From Cordilura impudica (taxonomy: Eukaryota; Arthropoda; Insecta; Diptera; Scathophagidae), in assembly GCA_963682025.1 (NCBI GenBank), contig OY821520.1, positions 180,672,626 to 180,736,625 of the forward strand: 64,000 nt of DNA. The letters run 5' to 3'. The notes beneath the pieces are model-generated. The model searched no databases. It had not been told where the DNA came from and saw only the letters and a program-made list of their open reading frames with translations. Positions 49,054 through 61,827 of the stretch are shown piece by piece (position 1 is the stretch's first letter; every line of letters begins with the position of its first letter). The translations under genes and the position numbers were made by a program.

Positions 49054-50541
49054 ATGGAGGACGAAGATTATTTGAACCTAAAGCGGAAAAGGGCAGAATC
49101 CGGTCATCCTGATTCTGCACAGTACAAAGATATGTACGAGACGGCGGCGCAGGAGATCAGCGATCTGAAGGCCAATATTATAATTTTAATGGAGGAGAAT
49201 GAAAAGCTGAGATCCAATATGAAAAATTGGGAAAAAATTATTGAGGCAAAACTTAATGAATCCGGTAACTCTGATGATGATATGGATGCGGTAAGCTCTG
49301 AAGACGACGTGCCACCAGCAAATTTTGAGAAGAAGACTTTGATTAATAAGCCGAAGAAGATTGTGAAGAGTGCCATGAAGGGATCTTCAGTCACCAAGGG
49401 CGGACAGAGCGTGAGTGGAACATCTGCAGGAAAGGCTGAAGCCAGCAACATCGCTACGGTCCAGAATGACAACGAGGCTAGTAATGGTAAGAATAAATCT
49501 ATACCGGCTATAACTGTATATAACATGAATATAAAGAGTTTGTCTGACGACGTGACGACATTGTTAGGTCACGGCAATTTTAATATTAAGATACTGAACA
49601 AAAATGTGTCAAATATAGGGGTCTGCACACTAGAGGATTTTGGAAAAGTTAAGGGGCTACTTTGTGAAAGAAACGTGAGTTTCTACACATTCACTCCCAA
49701 GGCACTGAGACCGTTCTCCGTGCTAATAGAGGGTCTATCGGACAGTTTTGAGGTCGGAGAGGTAAGGGGATATTTAGAGGGTCTAAGTATAAATATAGTT
49801 CTGAGTGAGATCCGCAAATTGGGCGGTGATAGATGGCTGGCGCAACTGGGTAGAGACTCCGACGTTAGGGCTTTCTACGGTATAAAATATATTTTACATT
49901 GTAAGGTTCGATTGGGGAAATTTAAACGTAAAGGACTAACGCAGTGTTTCAATTGTCAGCGTTTTGGGCACGTGTCCACGAACTGCCGAATGCCCTATAG
50001 GTGCGTGAAGTGTGGAGGGGACCATGGTCCCGGAAAGTGTAATGTTCCCCCTAAGGGCGAGAACAATAGGGAAACTATAATGACAGACCCTGTCACGGGA
50101 CAGATAACGCGTAGAATTGGATTGGCCGTTAGGTGTGCGAACTGCGACGTTGAGGGCCACGCCGCTAGCTCTAAGGAGTGCCCAAAGAGGACTGAGCTTC
50201 TTCGTAGGGTTGAGATGAGGAAAGTGACCGGAGTGCAAATTGGACGAACGACAGTGGTTAACCCGGAGCGTAGTAATAGGACAGCGGGCATTTCTTATGC
50301 TGCTGCTGCTAAATCGGCCTCGGTGCCTAAAATGACCATGAGCCGCGGTGTGGACTTGAGTGATGCTATGGCGCAATTTGACGTTTTGGACAGGGACTGC
50401 CATCGTTTCTTTGGGGGAGGTATCCTTAAATGCTTAGAGAGAATTGGGGGTTTTGCTGGACAATACCGTAGTTTAACAACTGATGAGGATAGATCTCGGG
50501 CTCTGCTTGGGATGCTGATGACTGTACGACAGGATGGCTAG
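49054..50541 (+). CDS. Element B ORF1 (unit 6)
   Basis: 495 aa, same organisation as the unit 5 copy. Differences include SEIRKL for SGIRKL, GRTTVV for GRATVV, and RSNRTAGI for RGNRTAGV. All three CCHC knuckles are intact. Confidence 0.93.
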   Translation: MEDEDYLNLKRKRAESGHPDSAQYKDMYETAAQEISDLKANIIILMEENEKLRSNMKNWEKIIEAKLNESGNSDDDMDAVSSEDDVPPANFEKKTLINKPKKIVKSAMKGSSVTKGGQSVSGTSAGKAEASNIATVQNDNEASNGKNKSIPAITVYNMNIKSLSDDVTTLLGHGNFNIKILNKNVSNIGVCTLEDFGKVKGLLCERNVSFYTFTPKALRPFSVLIEGLSDSFEVGEVRGYLEGLSINIVLSEIRKLGGDRWLAQLGRDSDVRAFYGIKYILHCKVRLGKFKRKGLTQCFNCQRFGHVSTNCRMPYRCVKCGGDHGPGKCNVPPKGENNRETIMTDPVTGQITRRIGLAVRCANCDVEGHAASSKECPKRTELLRRVEMRKVTGVQIGRTTVVNPERSNRTAGISYAAAAKSASVPKMTMSRGVDLSDAMAQFDVLDRDCHRFFGGGILKCLERIGGFAGQYRSLTTDEDRSRALLGMLMTVRQDG

Positions 50542-53482
50542 GACACTCAAGTGCATTTTCATCAACGTAAATTCTATCGTTTCTAGACATAGGCGACATT
50601 ATTTGAACGTGTTCCTTAATACTCATAGACCTGACATCTTGCTTATTGTGGAACATAAACTCTCCCCTGGACATAAGATTGACTTTGGGGGGTATATAAC
50701 ATATCGACAGAACCGACAAAGGGGACGTGGTGGAGGGACAGCTATCATTGTAAGGGACAACATACGTTGTGAGCGAATAGCGCTGGAGTCAGGGAATATT
50801 GAAAACACTGCGATTCGCATTGGCGGTGTTGGCGGGACAACTTTGACGGTAATATCAATGTACCTGAGACCTCAGGACACACTTCTTGTAACGGATCTTG
50901 ATGCAGTGATGGACTTGGCTAGGGTTGGGGGCGTTCTGATTGGGGCGGACCTTAATGCCAAACACCCATACTGGGGCGGAACTTTGACGAACTCTACCGG
51001 TAATGTGCTTCGCGATTTTATACTTTCTTGTCCATATATTGACATCTGCCAGACACACGGACCGACAAGGATTTCTCGGATGTCTTCGTCGTTCATAGAT
51101 TTCTTTATGACTTCAACTGACGTGAACTTGATTGCGACTTCAGATAACGGACTTAAGACTCTGGACTTTGAATCGGACCATCGGGCGGTGGAAATTTTTG
51201 TTGAAGTAGGTGACCATATCTGTAGGGAAAAACCAACGTGTTATAATTTTGATAAAATGGACCGAAGACGTTTTAACAGGATACTGGATCAGGGACTTCT
51301 GGACTGTGGACTACCCACGAACAGAAACGTGACAACACACGAGATAGATAATTGCATTGATCGTATGGAGGAAGCATTTCACAGTGCCATGGAATCTTCT
51401 ATTCCGAGGGTTCCTATGGGTAGCAGGGGGCTTTTGCAACTTTCTCCAGCTATACTTGCGTTTATTGCACAAAAGAAGAGATTGAGGAGGACATTGCAGA
51501 GGACAGAAGATCCTGGGCGGGTAAATATTCTAAGGGCAGACATAAGGAATCTGGACAGAATTATTCAGGGGGCTATTGCGGTATATGAACAGGAATTCTG
51601 GACGAAACATTTGCAGGACATTCGTGTGGACAACAGGACATATCGTCGACTGAACCGGGCTACGGGCTGTCGAAGGCGGACACCTATTCCAGGATTGGAG
51701 GGAGTAGGGGGCATCTTGGTATCTGACGATACGGGGAGGGCAAACTTGTTGGCGGACCATTTTAATGGAGTGCATGCTGGCGGTCGGAGGCTGCAATCTG
51801 ACATAGTAGTTGACCATGTGGTAAGAGAGACATCTGGTCTAATTGACAGGACACCCTTGATGGTATTTGGGGGCAGATATATGGCGGACGGAAGTTCTGT
51901 TGGTGACACTAGGGAATTGAGGGTACATGGGTTTATTGGACCATCTGACATCGGACAGGCCTTGCGAAAGAGAGGTAGTAAGAGGTCGAGTGGAAGGGAC
52001 GGAATTCCGGACATAGTTCTAAGGGGAACTGATAGGATTGCCTGGGAGTTTTTGGCAACCCTGCTGAATCACTGTATTAACCTGGGCTATTTTCCGGTAA
52101 AATGGAAGGAAGCCCTGGTTGTTCCTATTTTGAAAGCAGGATCTAATCCCTCACGGGGTGAGAACTATAGACCTATATCCCTTCTTTCCGCATTTGGAAA
52201 GTTGTTGGAGTACTTTGTCTTGGACAGGATTCGTGATAGGATTTCCCACGGGGACATTTTAAAGGACTGCCAGTTTGGGTTCAAGGCTGGACACTCGACT
52301 TCACACGCGCTAATGGTATTCTCTAACTATGTGACTAAGGGATTGAACAGCAGATACGCTACTATTGCAGTGAGCCTTGACTTTTCTAGGGCATTTGACA
52401 CTGCATGGCAGGATGGGATAATTTACAAAATGATGACAAAGGGCTTTGATCGGAGTATTTGTAGAATGGTTGCGGACTTTTTGAATGACCGTACTCTTAG
52501 GGTGAGAGTCGGTGAAAAACTCTCTGATATTAGGAACATTACCGCAGGAGTGCCGCAGGGATCTCTTCTGGGGCCTGTCCTTTATAATATTTTTATTTCT
52601 GACATACCTCAACCACCTGAGGGTGACTTGTTATTGATTTATGCGGACGATATTTTGGTTGCGGCATCTGGGCCTAGGGCTAAAACGACAAATAGAAGGG
52701 TAAATACTTACCTAGGGATCCTCTCGGCTTATTTTAATCAGTGGGGCCTGGTGCTGAATGTTGGCAAGTGCAATGGTATCATGATAAAAGGAAGGCGCGG
52801 GCGCCTGTATCGTAACGCTAGGGTGTTCGAACCTACCCTGAAGGTTGGTACTGAGAGTATAGTCGTGAAGGATAGGATTAAATATTTAGGTGTTATATTT
52901 TGCGAAAATTTTGAGTTCTATAGGCACATGGACTATATATTGGAGAAGGTGAAGAGGGTGTACTGGGTGTACCATCGTATAATAGGTAGAAAAGGTGGTC
53001 TCAGTCCCAGAGTGCGGCTGTTAATATATTTTCAGATAATAAGGCCTCTCATATCCTACGCCTTTCCTATCTGGTTCGGAATTTCTTCCCGCCAGATGGA
53101 GAGGCTTAGGGTATGGGAACGGCGTATTTTTGCGGCTTGTTTGGGGCTGAGACCTGAGATTGGACCAGATGGTGTGCTGCGCAGCCCATCTTGTAGGGTG
53201 ATCTACGATAATGTAGGTTCCCCTAGAATAGATGTTTTCATGATAAACTCCGCTATCAGATTCTTGGAAAGGGCATCCGCTCTAGATAATGGTTTGGTTG
53301 GGGAGTGCTTCACATCTGCGCGGGATCTAGAACTGGTTCTTAACAATGGTTATGTGTCTCCAGTGGACCTATTGACATTACGGGATGGGGATTATCTTTT
53401 CGAGGGTGCAGACCTTTTATTTTATCATAGGAGGATACGGTCTTTTGACATGGGGAATTTGGTGTATAACACCTCCCAGTAG
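50534..53482 (+). CDS. Element B ORF2: APE endonuclease-reverse transcriptase (unit 6)
   Basis: This uninterrupted 982-aa protein is homologous to element A ORF2 from end to end. Endonuclease motifs: INVNSI, VEHKL, GADLNAKHPYWGG, SSFIDFFM and ESDHRAV. Reverse transcriptase motifs: NYRPISLLSAFGKLLE, LDFSRAFDTAW, GVPQGSLLGPVLYN, IYADD near residue 702, and IKYLGVIF. The C-terminal region (GISSRQMERLRVWERRIFAACLGLRP onward) is shared with element A and has no RNase H motif I can recognise. It starts 8 nt before the ORF1 stop ends (ATGGCTAG), suggesting termination-reinitiation or a similar coupled mechanism. Confidence 0.94.
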   Translation: MARTLKCIFINVNSIVSRHRRHYLNVFLNTHRPDILLIVEHKLSPGHKIDFGGYITYRQNRQRGRGGGTAIIVRDNIRCERIALESGNIENTAIRIGGVGGTTLTVISMYLRPQDTLLVTDLDAVMDLARVGGVLIGADLNAKHPYWGGTLTNSTGNVLRDFILSCPYIDICQTHGPTRISRMSSSFIDFFMTSTDVNLIATSDNGLKTLDFESDHRAVEIFVEVGDHICREKPTCYNFDKMDRRRFNRILDQGLLDCGLPTNRNVTTHEIDNCIDRMEEAFHSAMESSIPRVPMGSRGLLQLSPAILAFIAQKKRLRRTLQRTEDPGRVNILRADIRNLDRIIQGAIAVYEQEFWTKHLQDIRVDNRTYRRLNRATGCRRRTPIPGLEGVGGILVSDDTGRANLLADHFNGVHAGGRRLQSDIVVDHVVRETSGLIDRTPLMVFGGRYMADGSSVGDTRELRVHGFIGPSDIGQALRKRGSKRSSGRDGIPDIVLRGTDRIAWEFLATLLNHCINLGYFPVKWKEALVVPILKAGSNPSRGENYRPISLLSAFGKLLEYFVLDRIRDRISHGDILKDCQFGFKAGHSTSHALMVFSNYVTKGLNSRYATIAVSLDFSRAFDTAWQDGIIYKMMTKGFDRSICRMVADFLNDRTLRVRVGEKLSDIRNITAGVPQGSLLGPVLYNIFISDIPQPPEGDLLLIYADDILVAASGPRAKTTNRRVNTYLGILSAYFNQWGLVLNVGKCNGIMIKGRRGRLYRNARVFEPTLKVGTESIVVKDRIKYLGVIFCENFEFYRHMDYILEKVKRVYWVYHRIIGRKGGLSPRVRLLIYFQIIRPLISYAFPIWFGISSRQMERLRVWERRIFAACLGLRPEIGPDGVLRSPSCRVIYDNVGSPRIDVFMINSAIRFLERASALDNGLVGECFTSARDLELVLNNGYVSPVDLLTLRDGDYLFEGADLLFYHRRIRSFDMGNLVYNTSQ

Positions 53483-53786
53483 GTCATCGGCCTCTCTCTT
53501 CTTTCTATTGTATATATTTTTCCTTTTATTTATTTAAGTATAGTAATAAGTTTTAGTTTTAAGCAGTAGCATAAGTTTGATTGTTTCCTTTTTTTTAATT
53601 TCCTTTTTAAGGAAAATTTATAATAGTGTATTCATATTTAGGAGTGTCCCAGCAAAGCTGGATTTTAATATGTGAGATAAGTTAAGTCCTTGAAAAGTAT
53701 ATTAGTACGTAAGGAATGTATGTAATTTGAAACTAGTTCGTAAGAGTAATATGTAATAGAATATTTTGGGAAATAAATTGTTAATT

Positions 53787-53799
53787 GATTAAAAATTAT
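53787..53799 (+). repeat. Element B target-site duplication, 3' copy (unit 6)
   Basis: GATTAAAAATTAT, then the native H4 leader. Confidence 0.94.
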
Positions 53800-53847
53800 T
53801 AGTTCTTGTGCAGCAATTGTGAAGTGTGTTAAGTGAAAATAAAGTGA

Positions 53848-54165
<318 letters not shown>

Positions 54166-54217
54166 ATATTTTTCTGGATAACATATGGCACAAATTCAAA
54201 CATTTTTAAAAACAATC

Positions 54218-54233
54218 GGTCCTTTTCAGGACC
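54218..54233 (+). terminator. H4 stem-loop, unit 6
   Basis: GGTCCTTTTCAGGACC. Confidence 0.95.
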
Positions 54234-55134
54234 ACTAAAAACTTAAAAAAAGAGTTAATACGTGTTGCAAATTTTTATTTATTTACCAATTTCTCAATAT
54301 TTATTTTGAATTTTACGAAAATATTTCATATTTGTGAAGAAAATAAATTAATATATTACAAATCAAGGTGATATTTTTTTTTTGGCGCCAAACTTATATC
54401 ACAGGAAAAAATATATTTTATATACGTATGCATTTTTATTTTCAATTTTACTTTAGTACAGTAACAGTTTCTATGGAATTTTGTGTATATACGAATTTTC
54501 TTTTGTAAATTAGGGATTTTATCAAAATTGTTTCTTTAAGTTTTTGTAGAAGTTATTAAAAATCTAAATTTTTTGTATCACCCAATGATAATTTTCAACA
54601 GAAAGTATTAAAAAAATTTCAGATTGTTTTAAAATTCTATTATAATAGTTTAAAAACTAGTAATACCCGTAATATAAATTATATATTCAGTTATAAAAAA
54701 GTCAAATCACAATTAAATTTTCAATGAATTTTTATCAAATCTTTATATCTCAAATTTTTCGTATATATTATTTGAATTAAAATTTCTCACGCGAACAAAA
54801 CAAAGTATTCTTTAACTCCTAATGGAAATGGCTGTACTCAATATAAAAAAAAAAACAGTTCAAACATACGCACACAAAATAAAAACGAAAATCTTTGTAT
54901 GTATAAATAAAAGCAAGAACAAAATACAATCGAACGATTACGTTTGTGTGTGTGTATTTTTGTTTTCTTGTTATTATACACACATTCAATTTATTTTGTT
55001 TTCTTGCTATTATACACACATTCGTTAATTTTCACCTATATTTAAAAAAAAAAACAAACGAAATGGAAGGGAAAAATAGTAAAAATAAATTTAGTTTTTG
55101 AAAAATTTCTTCTCTTTTTTGTAAAAGAATTTGT

Positions 55135-55150
55135 CGTCCTGAAAAGGACG
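55135..55150 (-). terminator. H2A stem-loop, unit 7
   Basis: CGTCCTTTTCAGGACG on the minus strand. Confidence 0.95.
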
Positions 55151-55194
55151 GATTGTTGTTGTTGTATTTTGTTTGTTTGTTTAGATATCTCCAT

Positions 55195-55596
<402 letters not shown>

Positions 55597-55831
55597 TTAA
55601 CACTTAAGCACTGAATACACAAAATGATATCGTTTCGCCGAAGTACACTCGGTATTTATACTTTTTTTCAATGCTGTCGCTCACACAATAGGGTTGATTT
55701 TTAGCTAGCACACAAGCTGACTTTATCGTTCAAACAATTGTACTTAATGAGCACTTTTGGCGTTAAAAAAAATATACAATTTGTGAAAAGTGTTTTTAAG
55801 TGTTTGTGAAAGAAAAAATAACTAAAGAATA

Positions 55832-56197
55832 ATGCCTCCTAAAGCAGCTAAAAAGGCCGGCAAAGCCCAAAAGAATATCACGAAGAGTGGTGGTGACAAG
55901 ACCAGAAGGAAGAAGCGCAAGGAAAGTTACGCCATCTACATTTACAAAGTGTTGAAGCAAGTACATCCTGATACTGGTATTTCTTCAAAGGCCATGAGTA
56001 TCATGAACAGTTTTGTAAATGATATTTTTGAACGTATTGCCGCTGAAGCCTCTCGTTTAGCTCAATACAACAAACGTTCGACCATTACCAGTCGGGAAAT
56101 TCAAACTGCTGTCCGTCTATTGTTACCCGGTGAATTGGCTAAGCATGCTGTGAGCGAAGGTACAAAAGCTGTCACCAAATATACCAGCTCCAAGTAA
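55832..56197 (+). CDS. His2B: Histone H2B, unit 7 (4-aa N-tail deletion)
   Basis: 121 aa. Twelve bases are missing after MPPKA, removing one of two similar AAGCA-containing steps so the tail reads [15 protein letters not shown]. The reading frame and histone fold are unaffected. Confidence 0.97.
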   Translation: MPPKAAKKAGKAQKNITKSGGDKTRRKKRKESYAIYIYKVLKQVHPDTGISSKAMSIMNSFVNDIFERIAAEASRLAQYNKRSTITSREIQTAVRLLLPGELAKHAVSEGTKAVTKYTSSK

Positions 56198-56228
56198 ATT
56201 CTGCCGTTGTGAAATTCCATATATAAAA

Positions 56229-56244
56229 GGCCCTTTTCAGGGCC
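56229..56244 (+). terminator. H2B stem-loop, unit 7
   Basis: GGCCCTTTTCAGGGCC. Confidence 0.95.
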
Positions 56245-56807
56245 ACAAAATTAATTCAAAAAGAGATTTTCTTGTTACTGCTATTTTTTTCCTATTAATA
56301 TAAAATCAAGATGATGATGATGATAATGAATGAATGAATCAAGAACTGAAAAAATGGACGATTCTAACATTTCCAATATATATTAAGAAATTTTTTGTTT
56401 TTTTCTAATATAATTTTGCAATTACTAATAAATTGGTAAATCTTTTGTGAATATTTTAGTTTTTTCTGTAATTTAATATGAAAGGTATTTGATTTTCTTA
56501 AACTTTCCATTCTTATTTTTTTTATATATATGAATACATATATATATACATATATATATTTAATTAATCTGTTTTCGTGTAATTATATCAATTCTCTACA
56601 TGATTTTATATAATTTGTATTTTCTTCTAAAAACATAATTTTTAATTTCTTCCTCAGAATCTGCAAATCCTTATGAAATAATCTATGTTTTAACTAATCT
56701 CTTCATTTACTTATATTTATTTTGAAATGTTTTTCCTAATATATTTTGTTATTAGGTAGAAAATTTGTTTAATTTGTAATTTAATCTCTTTTTAGTAAAT
56801 ATTTTGT

Positions 56808-56823
56808 AGCCCTGAAAAGGGCT
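56808..56823 (-). terminator. H1 stem-loop, unit 7
   Basis: AGCCCTTTTCAGGGCT on the minus strand. Confidence 0.95.
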
Positions 56824-56885
56824 GTTTAGATAATAAATCTTTTTTCGAATATCGAAAATAATTTGTTCTTCTTTTGGGAAAAAAT

Positions 56886-57584
56886 TTACTTTTTGCCGGC
56901 GGCTTTCTTGGCAGCTGGTTTCTTTGCTGCTGGAACAACTTTTTTCGATTTAGCTGCAACTACTGCGGCGGACTTTGCCTTTGGTGGTTTTGGTTTTGTT
57001 GCTGGTGCTTTTTTGATGGCAACAGCTGCGGCGGGTTTTGCTTTAACTGTACCAGTCTTTTTGGCGGTTTTTGCCTTCGACTTTTCGGTCTTTTTCTTTT
57101 CGGCCGTCTTCTTGGCAGCAGTTGCCTTCTTTACTGTAACAGCAGTTGCCTTCTTTTTGGTAGCAGCGGCAGTCTTCTTCTTTTTCTCACCAGCAGCCTT
57201 TTTCTTTTCAACGGCAGCTTTTGTTGGCTTGGGATCTTTTGAGGCAGCAACAGACAATTTGAATGAACCAGAAGCACCCTTACCTTTTGTTTGAATCAAT
57301 TTTCCACTCGAAACGGCACCAACCAAATATTTCTTAATAAAAGGGGCCAATTTTTGGGAGTCCACCTTGTATGTACTATTCAGATATTTCTTAATGGCTT
57401 GAATTGATGAACCACCACGTTCCTTTAAAGTTTTAATGGCAGCATCGACCATCACTTGTGTAGTGGGATGAGTTGCTGATGGTTTCTTTGCCTTAGTGGA
57501 GGCAGCTTTTTTAGCCTTTTTCTCTGCAGCGGGAGCAGCAGCAACTGGAGATGCGGCAGATTCAACAACAGCGGTATCAGACAT
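56886..57584 (-). CDS. His1: Linker histone H1, unit 7
   Basis: 232 aa, same protein as other units. Confidence 0.97.
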   Translation of the reverse strand: MSDTAVVESAASPVAAAPAAEKKAKKAASTKAKKPSATHPTTQVMVDAAIKTLKERGGSSIQAIKKYLNSTYKVDSQKLAPFIKKYLVGAVSSGKLIQTKGKGASGSFKLSVAASKDPKPTKAAVEKKKAAGEKKKKTAAATKKKATAVTVKKATAAKKTAEKKKTEKSKAKTAKKTGTVKAKPAAAVAIKKAPATKPKPPKAKSAAVVAAKSKKVVPAAKKPAAKKAAGKK

Positions 57585-59468
57585 GATTTTTTTTTTAATT
57601 TAATTTCAACACTTTAATATAAAACTTGTATAACACTGTATATGCGTATATAGATTTTATGTGTACACCACTTTTTTGTGGGTACATCGATATGTTGAGA
57701 AGCTCATAGTAGTCGAAATAAGCATTTTGCAAAATTTTTAGTGCGAGTGTGTATAAAATTTAACAAAAGTTTTTTCTGATTTTTAATTATTTCTACAATA
57801 TTTTTGCAAAATTTAATCAATTTTCTTTTACAAATTAGATATGACTGTTTATATATTAAAAAAGAAATTTTCATATTTAGTCTAATTTAAGTTTTTACTG
57901 ACATTTATCTATCCAGATTGTACAAATTTTCCTACAAAATATCAACAAAATTAATTAAATTTACTAAAACTTAGACATATTTCTGTAATAATTTAATGAA
58001 ATATTGAAATCTTACATATTTTCTTAAAGCTCGATTAAAAATTTTACCAATAAAATGTTTTTTAGATTTTTAAAAATTATTTCAAAATTTACTCTATTCT
58101 TGAGAAATTTTTTCATATTAGCAAAATTCTTATAAAGTTATTTTGTATAATTTTGCTCTTCACAAATGAAATTAAATAGATTTATGTATTATTTTTATGA
58201 AAAATTAAAATATTTAGTTACATTTTAACCAAAATATGTATAAACAATTAAATAATGAATTGAATTTTAAACAAAAACACTTTTAGTGCTAAAACTCATA
58301 GTACACATACGATTTATGATGTGCGTTATTGTATTTATAGAATCATATTTTATTTATTTTAACATCAAACTTAAAATTTTACAAAAAATGATTTAAAAAT
58401 ATATGTATGTATATTGAAAAATACTTTGTTTAATTAAATAATTTTGAATGAAATATTTGATACATTTTTTAATAATTTAAGTTAAATTTCTTCACATTGG
58501 TGCAATTCATTTTGTATAGGTATCTGTATACAAATGAAAATAAATCCATTCAATCGTAATTATTTCGATAATTTCTTTTTTATGAAAAAATCAAAAACCG
58601 AATTTATGAAATTCTTTCGTAAGAATTAATATATTTATTTAGAAAATGAATTTTTCAAGGAAAAAAATTTTAATTTTCAACATATTAGATATATTTCAGT
58701 AAAAACTACTACTTCTAAATATAATTTTAAATAATCGAATTTTTTTCGCTTCATTTGAGAAAATATTCGTTTTGTCGATGAATATTTTTGCATTTGTTAA
58801 TATTTGTTTGTTTGGAAACGTCTGTGAAAATAATAACAATTATAAAGCGAGATTCACAAACATTGTGATGTATTTGCAAAATTGTTTAACATTTTTTAAT
58901 TCTTATATTAAAACAATTAGCGGAAAAAATAAAAATATTTCATTCTATTACTGCAAAATTTGCTATGAAAATTTTCATAAAATTATATAAAATGCAATTT
59001 ATATTATTGAAGAATATAAATGAATATATTTAAAAAAAAATATGATATAATTTTTTTTTTGGCGCCAAACTTACATCACAGGGAAAAAAGCAATTTACCG
59101 ACGGCAAAATAATTTTAAAAAATGAAGTTATTAAAGCGAGATTCCCAAACAAAAACTAAAAAATATATTTATTTTACATTCTAATGTAAAAAAAAAAAAT
59201 CTCAAAAATAGAAACAAAATGTCTGTCATATATTTATTATTGTTGTAGAAAAAGTTTTTATTAAAAAAAAAAAAAAGAAAAAAAACGAAAATTTAAATTT
59301 TTTGGCGCCAACTGCATATCACAGAAAAATGTCAATTTACCGACGGCAAAATGATAATATATATATAAAAATCAATTTTGGCGCCAAACGGATATGAAAA
59401 TAATATTAAATTAATGTAAAATTTATTTATTTTGTAGAAAAATATTGTCTCTTTCATAAATTTTTAGT
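57585..59468. other. H1-H3 long spacer, unit 7
   Basis: E2F-like sites lie at 59058-59069, 59301-59312 (TTTGGCGCCAAC) and 59387-59398. A small deletion (AAATTAGATATG) distinguishes it from other units. No gene is seen. Confidence 0.82.
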
Positions 59469-59484
59469 GGTCCTGAAAAGGACC
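59469..59484 (-). terminator. H3 stem-loop, unit 7
   Basis: GGTCCTTTTCAGGACC on the minus strand. Confidence 0.95.
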
Positions 59485-59519
59485 GATTGTTTGAAAAAAA
59501 TTTGTTAATTGGGCATAAT

Positions 59520-60168
<649 letters not shown>

Positions 60169-60339
60169 CTTTCAACTGCTAGCAGTCAAAGAGATAACAA
60201 TTGTTTTTGTGCAAAGTGAAGATTTTCGATTATTTTATTTTGTGTTTGTGTGCTAACATATGGGAAAGGAAGTTTCTAAATCCTTGTCCAGTGTATAATT
60301 TTCGTTTTAAGTGGTTCGAATTTGTCGTGAAGGAGAACC

Positions 60340-61827
60340 ATGGAGGACGAAGATTATTTGAACCTAAAGCGGAAAAGGGCAGAATCCGGTCATCCTGATT
60401 CTGCACAGTACAAAGATATGTACGAGACGGCGGCGCAGGAGATCAGCGATCTGAAGGCCAATATTATAATTTTAATGGAGGAGAATGAAAAGCTGAGATC
60501 CAATATGAAAAATTGGGAAAAAATTATTGAGGCAAAACTTAATGAATCCGGTAACTCTGATGATGATATGGATGCGGTAAGCTCTGAAGACGACGTGCCA
60601 CCAGCAAATTTTGAGAAGAAGACTTTGATTAATAAGCCGAAGAAGATTGTGAAGAGTGCCATGAAGGGATCTTCAGTCACCAAGGGCGGACAGAGCGTGA
60701 GTGGAACATCTGCAGGAAAGGCTGAAGCCAGCAACATCGCTACGGTCCAGAATGACAACGAGGCTAGTAATGGTAAGAATAAATCTATACCGGCTATAAC
60801 TGTATATAACATGAATATAAAGAGTTTGTCTGACGACGTGACGACATTGTTAGGTCACGGCAATTTTAATATTAAGATACTGAACAAAAATGTGTCAAAT
60901 ATAGGGGTCTGCACACTAGAGGATTTTGGAAAAGTTAAGGGGCTACTTTGTGAAAGAAACGTGAGTTTCTACACATTCACTCCCAAGGCACTGAGACCGT
61001 TCTCCGTGCTAATAGAGGGTCTATCGGACAGTTTTGAGGTCGGAGAGGTAAGGGGATATTTAGAGGGTCTAAGTATAAATATAGTTCTGAGTGGGATCCG
61101 CAAATTGGGCGGTGATAGATGGCTGGCGCAACTGGGTAGAGACTCCGACGTTAGGGCTTTCTACGGTATAAAATATATTTTACATTGTAAGGTTCGATTG
61201 GGGAAATTTAAACGTAAAGGACTAACGCAGTGTTTCAATTGTCAGCGTTTTGGGCACGTGTCCACGAACTGCCGAATGCCCTATAGGTGCGTGAAGTGTG
61301 GAGGGGACCATGGTCCCGGAAAGTGTAATGTTCCCCCTAAGGGCGAGAACAATAGGGAAACTATAATGACAGACCCTGTCACGGGACAGATAACGCGTAG
61401 AATTGGATTGGCCGTTAGGTGTGCGAACTGCGACGTTGAGGGCCACGCCGCTAGCTCTAAGGAGTGCCCAAAGAGGACTGAGCTTCTTCGTAGGGTTGAG
61501 ATGAGGAAAGTGACCGGAGTGCAAATTGGACGAGCGACAGTGGTTAACCCGGAGCGTGGTAATAGGACAGCGGGCGTTTCTTATGCTGCTGCTGCTAAAT
61601 CGGCCTCGGTGCCTAAAATGACCATGAGCCGCGGTGTGGACTTGAGTGATGCTATGGCGCAATTTGACGTTTTGGACAGGGACTGCCATCGTTTCTTTGG
61701 GGGAGGGATCCTTAAATGCTTAGAGAGAATTGGGGGTTTTGCTGGACAATACCGTAGTTTAACAACTGATGAGGATAGATCTCGGGCTCTGCTTGGGATG
61801 CTGATGACTGTACGACAGGATGGCTAG
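60340..61827 (+). CDS. Element B ORF1 (unit 7)
   Basis: 495 aa. It matches the unit 5 copy at the positions that distinguish unit 6. Confidence 0.93.
   Translation: MEDEDYLNLKRKRAESGHPDSAQYKDMYETAAQEISDLKANIIILMEENEKLRSNMKNWEKIIEAKLNESGNSDDDMDAVSSEDDVPPANFEKKTLINKPKKIVKSAMKGSSVTKGGQSVSGTSAGKAEASNIATVQNDNEASNGKNKSIPAITVYNMNIKSLSDDVTTLLGHGNFNIKILNKNVSNIGVCTLEDFGKVKGLLCERNVSFYTFTPKALRPFSVLIEGLSDSFEVGEVRGYLEGLSINIVLSGIRKLGGDRWLAQLGRDSDVRAFYGIKYILHCKVRLGKFKRKGLTQCFNCQRFGHVSTNCRMPYRCVKCGGDHGPGKCNVPPKGENNRETIMTDPVTGQITRRIGLAVRCANCDVEGHAASSKECPKRTELLRRVEMRKVTGVQIGRATVVNPERGNRTAGVSYAAAAKSASVPKMTMSRGVDLSDAMAQFDVLDRDCHRFFGGGILKCLERIGGFAGQYRSLTTDEDRSRALLGMLMTVRQDG

Larger units (their letters stand above)
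48883..53786 (+). mobile_element. Element B: full-length, both ORFs open (unit 6)
   Basis: This 4,904-bp element is the best candidate for an active source copy of family B. It has no poly(A) tail; the 3' end reads TTTTGGGAAATAAATTG then TTAATT before the target duplication. The 3' UTR holds two hairpins: TTTCCTT/AAGGAAA and CCAGC/GCTGG (in unit 5 at 42306-42322 and 42356-42368). Confidence 0.94.
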
